A stretch of DNA of 64,000 nucleotides from JAABTH01 sp964492615. GTDB lineage: Bacteria; Bacillota; Dethiobacteria; DTU022. Positions 27,707-36,086 of the stretch are shown here, piece after piece. Both the position numbers and the translations under genes were made by a program. Numbering within the stretch: the first letter of the stretch is position 1; the number at the start of each line of letters is the position of its first letter. The notes under the pieces were generated by a model that did not search any database, was not told the origin of the DNA, and saw nothing but the letters and a program-made list of their open reading frames with translations. The stretch is taken from positions 1 through 64,000 of the forward strand of contig CAZBKZ010000007.1 in assembly GCA_964492615.1 (NCBI GenBank), written 5' to 3'.

Positions 27707-28624
27707 ATGCAAGATAAATACTCTCACCTGGTTAAGCCACTTTTAGTTCAACCCCCCCCGGAAAACCTCTACACGGAAACCCGAGTTTGGATGGAAGGAA
27801 AAGATCTTGAAGGTTTTAATGCCCACTTTTCATATGGATTTATTAAAAATCCATCTACTTTTCACCCTGTAGAAGGCTCTATTGTTCATCCGTTTGATGA
27901 ATGCCTTGTTTTTGTAGGCACTAAAAATGACGATTTACTTTACCTGGGCGCAGAAATATCAATCACGCTCGGAGATGAACAAGAGGAATATACTTTTTGT
28001 AAACCGTCCGTTGTTGTAATACCTAAAGGAATGCCTCATGGCCCTGTTACAGTTAAAAGTATAGATCGACCAATCGTACATTACAGCATTGGCCTCGCCC
28101 CCGAATATAAAGCAGAAATAATTAACAATAAAACTATTGCTGCCAAGACTAACAGCAATAAATACAGCCATCTGATCAAAACAATCAAACCTTTAGAAAC
28201 ATTGGATCCTGAAGGAAACCCAAGGAATCCTCAAGTAGGTCAATTGGGACCAGGAAACGCTGATCAGATAATGTGGGTTTACGGAGAAGACCTTGAAGGG
28301 CTCGAAGTTAATTTCACATGGGGTTTTTATTCTCAGTGCGGTATCTGGCATCGAGGTGGTACAGCACATACACATCCTGAAGAAGAAATTTTAGTTTTTC
28401 CCGGTTTGAACCCTGATGATCTTAATGATTTCGGGGCAGAATTGGAAATTGCCCTGGGATACGAATTTGAGAGGCACATCATCAATAGCCCTACCGTCGT
28501 TATCTGCCCTCAGGGCTTTCCTCACAACCCAGTCGTAGCAAGATGGGTAGATAATCCTTATGGATTTATAGTCTGCTGCCTGAGTGGCGAACATGATTCG
28601 CCTTGGGTAGATATCAAGGAATAA
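27707..28624 (+). CDS. Bicupin-like protein 1, function unknown
   Basis: Protein of 305 residues made of two related cupin-like halves. Half one (about 20-140) has WMEGKDLEGF, a HPFDECLVFVG metal-type motif and VVIPKGMPHGPV; half two (about 175-300) has MWVYGEDLEGLE, HTHPEEEILVF and VICPQGFPHNPV. The paired His/Glu positions suggest a metal in each half. It is clearly paralogous to the 311-residue protein at 29365-30300. ATG 27707 follows AGGAGGCG; the frame extends upstream to 27680 without a ribosome binding site. No catalytic role can be assigned; metal-dependent dioxygenase, isomerase or ligand-binding are all possible. Confidence 0.78.
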   Translation: MQDKYSHLVKPLLVQPPPENLYTETRVWMEGKDLEGFNAHFSYGFIKNPSTFHPVEGSIVHPFDECLVFVGTKNDDLLYLGAEISITLGDEQEEYTFCKPSVVVIPKGMPHGPVTVKSIDRPIVHYSIGLAPEYKAEIINNKTIAAKTNSNKYSHLIKTIKPLETLDPEGNPRNPQVGQLGPGNADQIMWVYGEDLEGLEVNFTWGFYSQCGIWHRGGTAHTHPEEEILVFPGLNPDDLNDFGAELEIALGYEFERHIINSPTVVICPQGFPHNPVVARWVDNPYGFIVCCLSGEHDSPWVDIKE

Positions 28625-28655
28625 ACAGCTTTTATTATGATTGGAGGGTTACTAT

Positions 28656-29105
28656 ATGAGTAAATCACTTTATGAGGACTATATCCTCAGAGATATTCAG
28701 CTTCACGGACATCCACATGAAGACGATGTAGAATACCCGGTAATGGCTATGAAAACACTTACAGACTACGGAAATCACGGGTGCGCCTTAAGCTGGTGGC
28801 CAATTAGTAAACCTATGGCTATGGTAAAAGATACTCACTCTCATGACTTTGATCAGTATTTAATGTTTATTGGTGGTGACCTTACAAACATGAATGAGCT
28901 GGGTGGTGAAGTAGAACTGACTATTGGGCTTCCAGGGAAAGCACTTGAAACCATTACATTTACAAAAGCCACCACTTTTTTTGTGCCAGCCGGCATGTTA
29001 CATGGACCACTTTACTTTAAAGAAATAAAGAATCCCCTGAAGCCAATATTGTTCCATGATTTCTTCTTTGCCGGAGAATATAGTAGAAAAGTTGAATCTG
29101 TTTAA
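28656..29105 (+). CDS. Single-domain cupin-like protein, function unknown
   Basis: Protein of 149 residues related to one half of the flanking bicupins. Landmarks are KDTHSHDFDQYLMFIGGD (a His-rich metal-type motif), LGGEVELTIG and FFVPAGMLHGPLYFKEI. It starts at ATG 28656 behind GGAGGG, 31 nt after bicupin 1, so it is co-transcribed with it. It may form a hetero-oligomer with the bicupins. No signal peptide, so cytosolic. Confidence 0.75.
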   Translation: MSKSLYEDYILRDIQLHGHPHEDDVEYPVMAMKTLTDYGNHGCALSWWPISKPMAMVKDTHSHDFDQYLMFIGGDLTNMNELGGEVELTIGLPGKALETITFTKATTFFVPAGMLHGPLYFKEIKNPLKPILFHDFFFAGEYSRKVESV

Positions 29106-29275
29106 GCAATCCCGGTTTATTCCTGATTACTGAATAAAGTAGTATATTTTTCAACATAACCCTAAGAACGTGCAATCCGGCCTTACATTGAAGTCATAGT
29201 ATAAGCGGAAGTGTAAATTAAGCATAAGGTTATTTGTTGTTTAAGATATTTAAAAATGATTACTGTTCTTTCAAT

Positions 29276-29304
29276 AATCTGAAAATACCTCAATTGAGGG
29301 ATGT
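29276..29304. promoter_or_regulatory. 29-bp conserved element with palindrome CCTCAATTGAGG (copy 2)
   Basis: Second exact copy of the 29-bp block, palindrome at 29288-29299, 61 bp before the second bicupin start. A TATAGT box at 29330-29335 could be the -10. The flanks of the two copies differ, so the identity is confined to the element, as expected for a binding site rather than a recent duplication. The 259 bp between the genes hold nothing else that can be supported. Confidence 0.7.
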
Positions 29305-29364
29305 GCTGAATCAAAATTAACAATAGTTTTATAGTAAGTCATGATACAAGGAGGATCTAAAAGC

Positions 29365-30300
29365 ATGGATAAAGAGTATTCCCATTTGATTAAACCCTTG
29401 GTTGTTAAAAGCCCTCCTGAAGGATTATACCCAACGGAGCCCCGCTTTTGGATGGAAGGAAAAGATCTAGAAGGTTTTCAAGGCCATTTTTCATACGGTT
29501 TTTATAAAAAACCGACCACATTACACCCTACAGAGGGATCAGTTGTTCACCCCCATGACGAATGTCTGGTATTTGTAGGAACAGATCACACTAATATACT
29601 GTATTTAGGTGCTGAGGTATCGATAGAACTCGGAGAAGAACGGGAAGAACACATTTTTAACGAGCCTACAGTGATAGTCATCCCAAAAGGTCTTCCTCAC
29701 GGACCAGTAAAAATCAACAAAGTTGAAAAACCAATAATACATTATAGTATAGGTTTAGGACCCGAATATAAAGCAGAAATACTTTATGAAAACGCCACTA
29801 AACCTAAAACAAATAGTAATAAATATAGCCATTTGGTCAAAAAATTCATTTCGCATCCTGAACCAGGATCTTCAATGGCTGATATTGCAGACGAGAAAGG
29901 AGTAATGCATGCTTCTACAGGCGGAGTAGGCCCTGGTAATGGCGATGAAGTAGTCTGGGTCTTTGGTAAGGATCTTGAAGGCCTTGAAATCAACTTCAGC
30001 TGGGGTTTTTATACCCAGTGCGGTAAATGGCATAGAGGAGGTGAAGCTCACACCCACCCCGAAGAGGAGATCCTGGTCTATGTTGGACTTGATCCCGAAA
30101 ACATCGATTACCTTGGAGCAGAGCTGGAACTTGGCATGGGGAAAGATTATGAACGTCATATCTTTAACACTCCCACTGTGGCGATTTGCCCACAAGGATT
30201 CCCACACCTTCCGCTTATAACAAGATGGGTTGACAAGCCATATGGTTTCTTCGTTTGCTGCCTGAGCGGAGACCATGACTCGCCCTGGGTGGAGGCTTAA
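29365..30300 (+). CDS. Bicupin-like protein 2, function unknown
   Basis: Protein of 311 residues, paralogue of bicupin 1 with the same two halves. The first half has FWMEGKDLEGF, HPHDECLVFVG and VIVIPKGLPHGPV; the second has VWVFGKDLEGLE, HTHPEEEILVYVG, AICPQGFPHLPL and ends CCLSGDHDSPW. The middle linker (about 155-180) is longer than in paralogue 1. ATG 29365 follows GGAGGATC. It is preceded by its own copy of the palindromic element and followed 63 nt later by the TRAP binding protein, linking it to solute uptake. Confidence 0.78.
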   Translation: MDKEYSHLIKPLVVKSPPEGLYPTEPRFWMEGKDLEGFQGHFSYGFYKKPTTLHPTEGSVVHPHDECLVFVGTDHTNILYLGAEVSIELGEEREEHIFNEPTVIVIPKGLPHGPVKINKVEKPIIHYSIGLGPEYKAEILYENATKPKTNSNKYSHLVKKFISHPEPGSSMADIADEKGVMHASTGGVGPGNGDEVVWVFGKDLEGLEINFSWGFYTQCGKWHRGGEAHTHPEEEILVYVGLDPENIDYLGAELELGMGKDYERHIFNTPTVAICPQGFPHLPLITRWVDKPYGFFVCCLSGDHDSPWVEA

Positions 30301-30363
30301 TATCGTGAGATTGCTTATTATGGTTTTTCACGTTTACAAATTCATACCATCGGAGGTAAAGTT

Positions 30364-31458
30364 ATGAAAAAAAGCACTTTAATGTATATTGCTTTAATCT
30401 TAATTATGGGCTTGTTATTTATCAGCGGTTGTTCAGGAGACACTTCAACACCTTCCGAATCAGAAGCTGAAAGTGAAGGCCCTGAGGAGATTGCTGAAGG
30501 ACCAACAGCAGATGAACCCATTAATCTTGTTTTTGCAACATGGGAGCAGCCTACTACCGCGCTGGGTGTAATCTATCAAGAAGCAGCTGATCGCATTGAA
30601 GAAGAAACAGGTGGCAGAGTAGTAATGGAATGTTATTTCTCCGGTTCGTTACTGGAATACGCAGATGTGTTCCCCGGCGTTGCCTCTGGAAGGGCAGACA
30701 TTGCCACAGCAATTTCATCTATGGCAACGGGAAAACTTAACCAGATATTTGATCAACCATACATAGGTATTCCTGATCAGGTAGAAGCAACAAAGGCATT
30801 TAAGGAGCTTTTAGTAACACGTCCGGAATTTCAGGAGGAAATGGAGCAGAACAACACACGGTGGATCAGCTTGCGAGCTATGCCCCCATACTGGTTACAT
30901 ACTGTTACTAAGCCAGTCAGAGTTCCTGATGATCTGAGGGGAACTAAGATAATGGCCAGTGGAGACACAATTGTTGATGTTTCTGGCGGTGCCTCCATTA
31001 ATGCAGCTCCACCAGATATGTACATGAACCTTGAAAGAGGTCTCGCTGACGGACAAATTACCCACTGGAATGCAATAGTAACCTTTGGCTTAAAAGAGCT
31101 ATTTAATTACCATACCAGTTTCGGAGGTCCTCAAACCGGCCTGAAAGCCAGTGCAATCGGCTGGGTTATCAACCTTGACACCTGGAACAGCCTGCCCTCT
31201 GATATACAGGATATAATTGTTGAAGTATATGAATGGGCTGATATTGAACTAGGCAAACATGCTGAAGGCCAGGATGCTATGGCATGGTCCCGTGAGCAAG
31301 GTCATGAATTCATCGAGGTTACCGGTGAAGATCTCATACCCTGGGAAGAAGTTGCACAGCCAACAGTAGATAAATGGATCGAGGACGCAACAGCTGCAGG
31401 TTGGCCCGCCGCTGAAATCTGGGATTATTTTGGCGAATTAATTGAAAAACACAGGTAA
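30364..31458 (+). CDS. TRAP transporter substrate-binding lipoprotein, DctP family
   Basis: Extracytoplasmic solute receptor of 364 residues with a lipoprotein signal (LLFISGCSGD) and an acidic Ser/Glu linker. The DctP core is visible from PINLVFATWEQ through VPDDLRGTKIM and LERGLADGQITHWNAI. In most DctP proteins the GxKIR segment supplies the Arg that clamps the ligand carboxylate; here that position is Met. The ligand may therefore not be a simple carboxylate. GGAGGTAAAGTT precedes ATG 30364. The membrane subunits follow after a hairpin. Confidence 0.9.
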   Translation: MKKSTLMYIALILIMGLLFISGCSGDTSTPSESEAESEGPEEIAEGPTADEPINLVFATWEQPTTALGVIYQEAADRIEEETGGRVVMECYFSGSLLEYADVFPGVASGRADIATAISSMATGKLNQIFDQPYIGIPDQVEATKAFKELLVTRPEFQEEMEQNNTRWISLRAMPPYWLHTVTKPVRVPDDLRGTKIMASGDTIVDVSGGASINAAPPDMYMNLERGLADGQITHWNAIVTFGLKELFNYHTSFGGPQTGLKASAIGWVINLDTWNSLPSDIQDIIVEVYEWADIELGKHAEGQDAMAWSREQGHEFIEVTGEDLIPWEEVAQPTVDKWIEDATAAGWPAAEIWDYFGELIEKHR

Positions 31459-31534
31459 AATGAATATTTTATTATACAAAATAATATGATTTATTTAATA
31501 AATAACAGTTAAAAATCATTTATTAAAGGCTTGG

Positions 31535-31573
31535 GACTGCAAGCGCAGCAATGATACATCTGCGCTTGCAGTC
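31535..31573 (+). promoter_or_regulatory. Perfect 14-bp hairpin between TRAP receptor and membrane subunits
   Basis: GACTGCAAGCGCAG (31535-31548) and CTGCGCTTGCAGTC (31560-31573) are exact complements with an 11-nt loop. Only CTATAG follows, so it is not a strong terminator. As in the peptide operon at 1810-1860, it sits between a binding protein and its permeases and probably sets their relative expression. Confidence 0.7.
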
Positions 31574-31638
31574 TATAGAAATAGCACATACCCATATTAC
31601 ATCTCTCTCCAATCATTCAGGATTAAGGGGTGATAAAT

Positions 31639-32124
31639 TTGAGAAAAGCTGAAAAACTTATCTACTGGATAAGTGAAACATCAGCGATTATAGCAACAGT
31701 AGTGTTAATCCTCCTGATGCTCATTACCGTCAGCGATGTATTAATCCGCACTTTTTTTAACGAAACTATTCTTGGAATTGTTGAACTTACCGAAATGATG
31801 ATGCCTGTTATAGGCTTTCTCGGTATAGCTTGGTGCGCTTTGCAGGGTGGTCATGTTGCAGTAGATATCCTGATTAGTTCGCTGTCTGAAGGAAAACAAA
31901 AAGTTTTTGATATTTTAAATTACCTGTTAGCAATTGTGATTACTTTTTTAATTGGTTGGCATACTCTGCAGCAGAGTTTCTTTATTAAACAGATTAATGT
32001 TGTAACTGATAGCCTGGACCTTCCAAAATACCCATTCATGATCATCGCCGCAGTAGGTTTCTTCTTAATGACTCTTGCTGTATTTATCCTATTATTAAAA
32101 ACATTTGAGCGGAGGGAGCACTAA
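31639..32124 (+). CDS. TRAP transporter small membrane subunit, DctQ family
   Basis: Membrane protein of about 161 residues with four hydrophobic helices, the standard DctQ architecture. Landmarks are the TVSDVLIRTFFNETI segment after helix 1 and GFLGIAWCALQGGHVAVDIL in helix 2. TTG 31639 is preferred because AAGGGGTG lies 6-8 nt upstream; GTG 31630 would overlap that site. Its stop overlaps the DctM start by one base (TAATG). Confidence 0.88.
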   Translation: MRKAEKLIYWISETSAIIATVVLILLMLITVSDVLIRTFFNETILGIVELTEMMMPVIGFLGIAWCALQGGHVAVDILISSLSEGKQKVFDILNYLLAIVITFLIGWHTLQQSFFIKQINVVTDSLDLPKYPFMIIAAVGFFLMTLAVFILLLKTFERREH

Positions 32125-33419
32125 TGTCACCTGAAATGATCGGCGTTATTGGAATAATAATTCTTGTAATAATGTTATTCATGCGATTATGGATTGGCAT
32201 TATACTTGCTGTAATTGGTATGGTTGGCTATGCCCTCCTAACTAATTGGGATAGATCTCTTTTAATGATCGGCACTGAACCATTTAGTCATGCCGCTACA
32301 TATGCGATATCAGCAATGCCGCTTTTTATATTAATGGGCATGGTCGTATCTGTTACCGGGATTGCCGGCGATATGTATCAGGCTGCCCGTAACTGGATTG
32401 GTCATGTACGTGGCGGGTTAGCCATGGCCACTGTAATAGCCTGTGGTGGTTTTGCTGCAGTAACCGGTTCAAGCATGGCCAGCACTGCTACAATGGGAAA
32501 AGTTGCTTATCCTGAAATGATAAAATATAAATACAATGAGCGTCTGGCTGCAGGCTGTATTTCGGCTGGAGGCACCGTTGGTATACTTATTCCTCCTAGT
32601 ATAGGTTTTATTATATACGGACTCTTCACTGAAAATTCTATTGGCAAACTATTCATGGCGGGTATACTGCCTGGCTTAAGTGAAATACTTTTTTATATAA
32701 TAACTATCTTTATTGTGTGCCGCTTTAAACCACATTATGGACCACCGGGACCAAAAGTAGTTTTAAAAGAAAAAATAGTTTCACTCAGGGGCGTCTGGTC
32801 AATAGCAGTCCTTTTTATATTGGTTATTGGTGGCATATATGGAGGATTTTTCACTCCAACTGAAGCAGGTGCTATAGGCGCTTTTGGAGCTATTGTCATT
32901 GCCCTAGCCACTCGCAGAATAACGATCAAAGGTTTAATGAGAACTTTTCGCGAAACCGCACAAACAACTGCTATGATCATGATTATGATTGCCGGCTCGA
33001 TGATCTTTAACCGCTTTATCACTGTAAGCAAGTTACCGGTCGCTATGGGTGATTTCGTAGCCGGCCTTGATGTCTCTCCTATTATGATCATGGCCGGTAT
33101 TGTTCTACTTTACCTTGTAATAGGATGTTTTGTAGATATTATTGCAGCGATCGTCTTAACTTTACCTGTGATATACCCAATTGTGATGATTTTAGGTTTT
33201 GATCCATTTTGGTTTGGTGTTATTATGGTGAGATTAATGGAAGTAGGCGCCATTACTCCCCCCATGGGCCTTAATATTTTTATTCTTGCCAAGACTATTA
33301 ACATACCTGTTGGAACTATATACCGAAGTGTTTTTCCTTTTGTTGTAGCAGATTTTGTGAATCTGGCATTTTTAATTGCCTTTCCTCAAATCTCTCTCTT
33401 CCTGGTTAACCTTATGTAG
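32124..33419 (+). CDS. TRAP transporter large membrane subunit, DctM family
   Basis: Polytopic protein of 431 residues, the ion-coupled transport subunit. The family segments are visible: PLFILMGMVVSVTGIAGDMY, GGFAAVTGSSMASTATMG, AAGCISAGGTVGILIPPSI, FFTPTEAGAIGAFGA and VGAITPPMGLNIFI. Transport is normally driven by Na+. It is the last of the three TRAP genes; the oxidoreductase at 33475 follows after 55 nt. Confidence 0.93.
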   Translation: MSPEMIGVIGIIILVIMLFMRLWIGIILAVIGMVGYALLTNWDRSLLMIGTEPFSHAATYAISAMPLFILMGMVVSVTGIAGDMYQAARNWIGHVRGGLAMATVIACGGFAAVTGSSMASTATMGKVAYPEMIKYKYNERLAAGCISAGGTVGILIPPSIGFIIYGLFTENSIGKLFMAGILPGLSEILFYIITIFIVCRFKPHYGPPGPKVVLKEKIVSLRGVWSIAVLFILVIGGIYGGFFTPTEAGAIGAFGAIVIALATRRITIKGLMRTFRETAQTTAMIMIMIAGSMIFNRFITVSKLPVAMGDFVAGLDVSPIMIMAGIVLLYLVIGCFVDIIAAIVLTLPVIYPIVMILGFDPFWFGVIMVRLMEVGAITPPMGLNIFILAKTINIPVGTIYRSVFPFVVADFVNLAFLIAFPQISLFLVNLM

Positions 33420-33474
33420 TTATTAAAATATATTTGAAGATAAGAACATTGGTAAAAGATGTAAAGGAGTAAAC

Positions 33475-34617
33475 ATGATGAAATATAATAAATTCAACAA
33501 TATGGAATGGGTGGCATCAGCTCTGGGTTTTAGCGCAGACTCCCTTCCTGTACCTAAGCAAAAACTAAAAACCACATCTCATCAGGTAATCGAATTACTC
33601 CAGTATTGTCTTGATAAAGGGGTTAACTATCTTGATATCGGTTATCCCTACCATCTGGGAGAAAAAAAGTACATGTCCGGTATCATCAGTCAAGTAATTA
33701 GTGACTTTCCGAGAGATTCAGTAAAAATTGCCTTAACCATTCCCTCTTACTCGATAAAAACAGCCAATGATTTTGAGCTATATCTAAATATGCAGTTAGA
33801 ATGGTTAAAAATTGAAAAAGCAGATTTTTGCCTGCTGGGCATGTTGAACCGCGATAATTGGCCTGTTTTAAATAAGCTTAATGTTTTGGAGTGGGTTGAA
33901 AAAGCACGGTCAGATGGACGCATTGACAAAATAGGCTTTTCTTTTCATGATCACTTTCAAATTCTTAAAGAGATAATTGCTGCCTACGACCATTGGGCAA
34001 TTAGTCAGTTTCAATATAGTTATGTGGACGAAAATCATGATCCTGGAAGTAGCGGAATTGCATATGCTAGCAGTAAAGATTTGGCTGTTGTTATCAGTGA
34101 ACCGCTACACAAAAAAAGACTGAGTAATAGCTTACCTTCTGAAGTTTTAAAACTGATCAGTTCTTTTCCTGCATACCATTCGCCCACTACCTGGGCTCTG
34201 CAATGGGTTTGGAATCATCCAGAAGTTTCAGTTGTTCTAGGTGAAATGTCCAATATAACCGAGGCCGAAGAACATATTTCCGCAGCTAACACGTTTAATC
34301 CGAACAGTTTAACAATCAAAGAACTGATAGCATATGAGAAAATCAAAGATTATTTTAAATCTAAAATAATTGTTCCCTGCCCCTCATGCCGTCCTTGTAT
34401 GCCTTGCCCTCAAGGCATCGACGTTCCACGAATATTCGAGATATACAATGATGCTGCCATATATAATGATTATAGGACAGCCCGAAAGATCTACGCTGAT
34501 GAAAATCATAGAATTGAGCTGTGCAATGAGTGTGGGAGTTGTGAAAAATCCTGTGCAAAGAGGCTGACAATAATTCAATACCTGAAACAAGCACAAATTG
34601 CGCTTGAAAACGATTGA
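33475..34617 (+). CDS. Ferredoxin-type aldo/keto reductase
   Basis: Protein of 380 residues: an AKR TIM barrel (about 1-290) followed by a C-terminal Fe-S domain. The AKR Asp and Tyr are in YLDIGYPYHLGEKK and the His in GFSFHDHF. The catalytic Lys, normally in an ATK-type strand, is not present (KIALTIPS). The C-terminus has CPSCRPCMPCPQGIDVP and CNECGSCEKSC, fitting one or two [4Fe-4S] clusters. Such proteins are common in anaerobes and presumably couple ferredoxin to a carbonyl or other reduction. AAAGGAGTAAAC precedes ATG 33475 (a second ATG follows at once). Position suggests it acts on the TRAP substrate. Confidence 0.83.
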   Translation: MMKYNKFNNMEWVASALGFSADSLPVPKQKLKTTSHQVIELLQYCLDKGVNYLDIGYPYHLGEKKYMSGIISQVISDFPRDSVKIALTIPSYSIKTANDFELYLNMQLEWLKIEKADFCLLGMLNRDNWPVLNKLNVLEWVEKARSDGRIDKIGFSFHDHFQILKEIIAAYDHWAISQFQYSYVDENHDPGSSGIAYASSKDLAVVISEPLHKKRLSNSLPSEVLKLISSFPAYHSPTTWALQWVWNHPEVSVVLGEMSNITEAEEHISAANTFNPNSLTIKELIAYEKIKDYFKSKIIVPCPSCRPCMPCPQGIDVPRIFEIYNDAAIYNDYRTARKIYADENHRIELCNECGSCEKSCAKRLTIIQYLKQAQIALEND

Positions 34618-35030
34618 AACATATTTTGAAATAACAGAGTTTATAAGCTGGCCTTTCACTGCCAAAGAATATTGCATTCAAGCGATAATCCCACTAAAGC
34701 TTTCTTATGTGCAGTTAGATCGCCCACCGTAATAGCGGAATAATGGCACCATCTTTTATCAATATTTTTTCTTTAGGCAATCTGGATTGTTTGTGAATTA
34801 TATAAATGACGACAAGTAAGCAGCATGAAGTGTGGATGTTGAAATGCCAAACCAAAAGCCTGTTTTTCATCTCGTAACTGAAAAACAGGTACATCTTATC
34901 ACAGTTCTAACATTCCATATGTAGATCTTTTGAGAATTAGTGATGTTTTAAAATATTTCTGTAACGGCCTCACCGCATCAAGTAATTTAACCGTTTCCGG
35001 ATGTTATGAATATTAAGTAGCTGATCTCTT
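34618..35030. other. Intergenic region with a likely bidirectional terminator hairpin (34859-34889)
   Basis: 413 bp between convergent genes, with no supported coding region. CCTGTTTTTCA (34859-34869) and TGAAAAACAGG (34879-34889) form a perfect 11-bp stem with a 9-nt loop. T-rich flanks are weak on both sides. It marks the right edge of the AT-rich block. Confidence 0.6.
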
Positions 35031-36005
35031 TTAGAGAACTTCTTCCAAAACCCTGACAAAATTACCGTGGCAAATCTTGATCATCTCTTCCCTGCTGAAA
35101 CCGCATTTCTCCAGCATTTCACGCAGGCAGCTAAACTTTTCCACATTCTCCAGCCCTTCCGGGGTGCTGGTTATGCCGTCAAAATCAGAACCAAAACCGA
35201 CACTTTCAACACCGGATACCTCGGCAATATGGCAGATATGCCTTATAACATCATCTGTTGTTGTCTGCCCCGTTTGCCTGAGAAAATCAGGGCAAAAGTT
35301 TATGCCCACCATACCGCCTGCTTCAGCCAGGGCACGCAGCTGTATGTCGCTTAAATTGCGGGGATGATCGCACAGGGCACGGGCGCATGAATGTGAAGCA
35401 ACCACCGGTCTTTCTGAAAACTGCAGAACATCCCAGAAACCGGCTTCGTTAAGGTGAGAAAGGTCAATCAGCATACCGAGATTATTCATTCTATCAATAA
35501 CCCTGCGGCCAAAAAGCGACAGGCCGTTTTTACTGTATTTTTCCCCCACTCCATCAGCGATAGCATTACGCTGGTTCCAGGTTAAGCCGAGAGCCCTTAC
35601 CCCCAGCCGGTAAATCAGATCAAGCATAAAAAGGCTTTCTCCGAGAATTTCTCCTCCTTCTACACTGACTAGAACACCGGTTTTGCTGCCGCCGAGCCTG
35701 CGCAAATCGCCCTTTTTACTAATTAGAAAAAGCCTTCTCCTGTTGACCTCGATAAAGTTCAGGGCTGATTCAATCAGCTGCAGACCTCTCCATGTTGCCT
35801 GGGTGGGCTTATGCTCGCTCTCTATGTACATGGCCATTATCTGCAACCCCAGGCCGGCTTTTTCTGCCCCGGCTATACTCCAGTGACTGCAACCATCAGG
35901 CTTGCGCAGATCGCTTTTTCCTGCCTGGTAATTGATTATACTGTCGTTGTGCCCGTCGGCAATCCAATATTCATGCAATCCGACCAATCCTCCACTCGCT
36001 TGCAT
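35031..36005 (-). CDS. Membrane dipeptidase (M19, renal dipeptidase-like)
   Basis: Zinc dipeptidase of the M19 family, 324 residues. Metal ligands are visible: H and D in DGHND (near residue 18), the bridging Glu in LVSVEGGE, and His residues in IDLSHLNEAGF and VVASHSCARALC. LTWNQRNAIADG and GFGSDFDGI are family landmarks. M19 enzymes cut L-D and L-L dipeptides; many bacterial ones are cytosolic, as this appears to be (no signal peptide). AAAGGA precedes ATG 36005. Confidence 0.92.
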   Translation of the reverse strand: MQASGGLVGLHEYWIADGHNDSIINYQAGKSDLRKPDGCSHWSIAGAEKAGLGLQIMAMYIESEHKPTQATWRGLQLIESALNFIEVNRRRLFLISKKGDLRRLGGSKTGVLVSVEGGEILGESLFMLDLIYRLGVRALGLTWNQRNAIADGVGEKYSKNGLSLFGRRVIDRMNNLGMLIDLSHLNEAGFWDVLQFSERPVVASHSCARALCDHPRNLSDIQLRALAEAGGMVGINFCPDFLRQTGQTTTDDVIRHICHIAEVSGVESVGFGSDFDGITSTPEGLENVEKFSCLREMLEKCGFSREEMIKICHGNFVRVLEEVL

Positions 36006-36086
36006 TTTTCCTTTTGTAGTCTATCTTACCATATTTGTGATATTATAATGGAATTGCAGCAGAAATCGGCTTGAACCGGAGTTGTC

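Noticed and set aside
22600..34700. Prophage, integrative element or transposon
   Set aside because: No integrase, transposase, relaxase, phage structural gene or flanking direct repeat could be found; only base composition differs.
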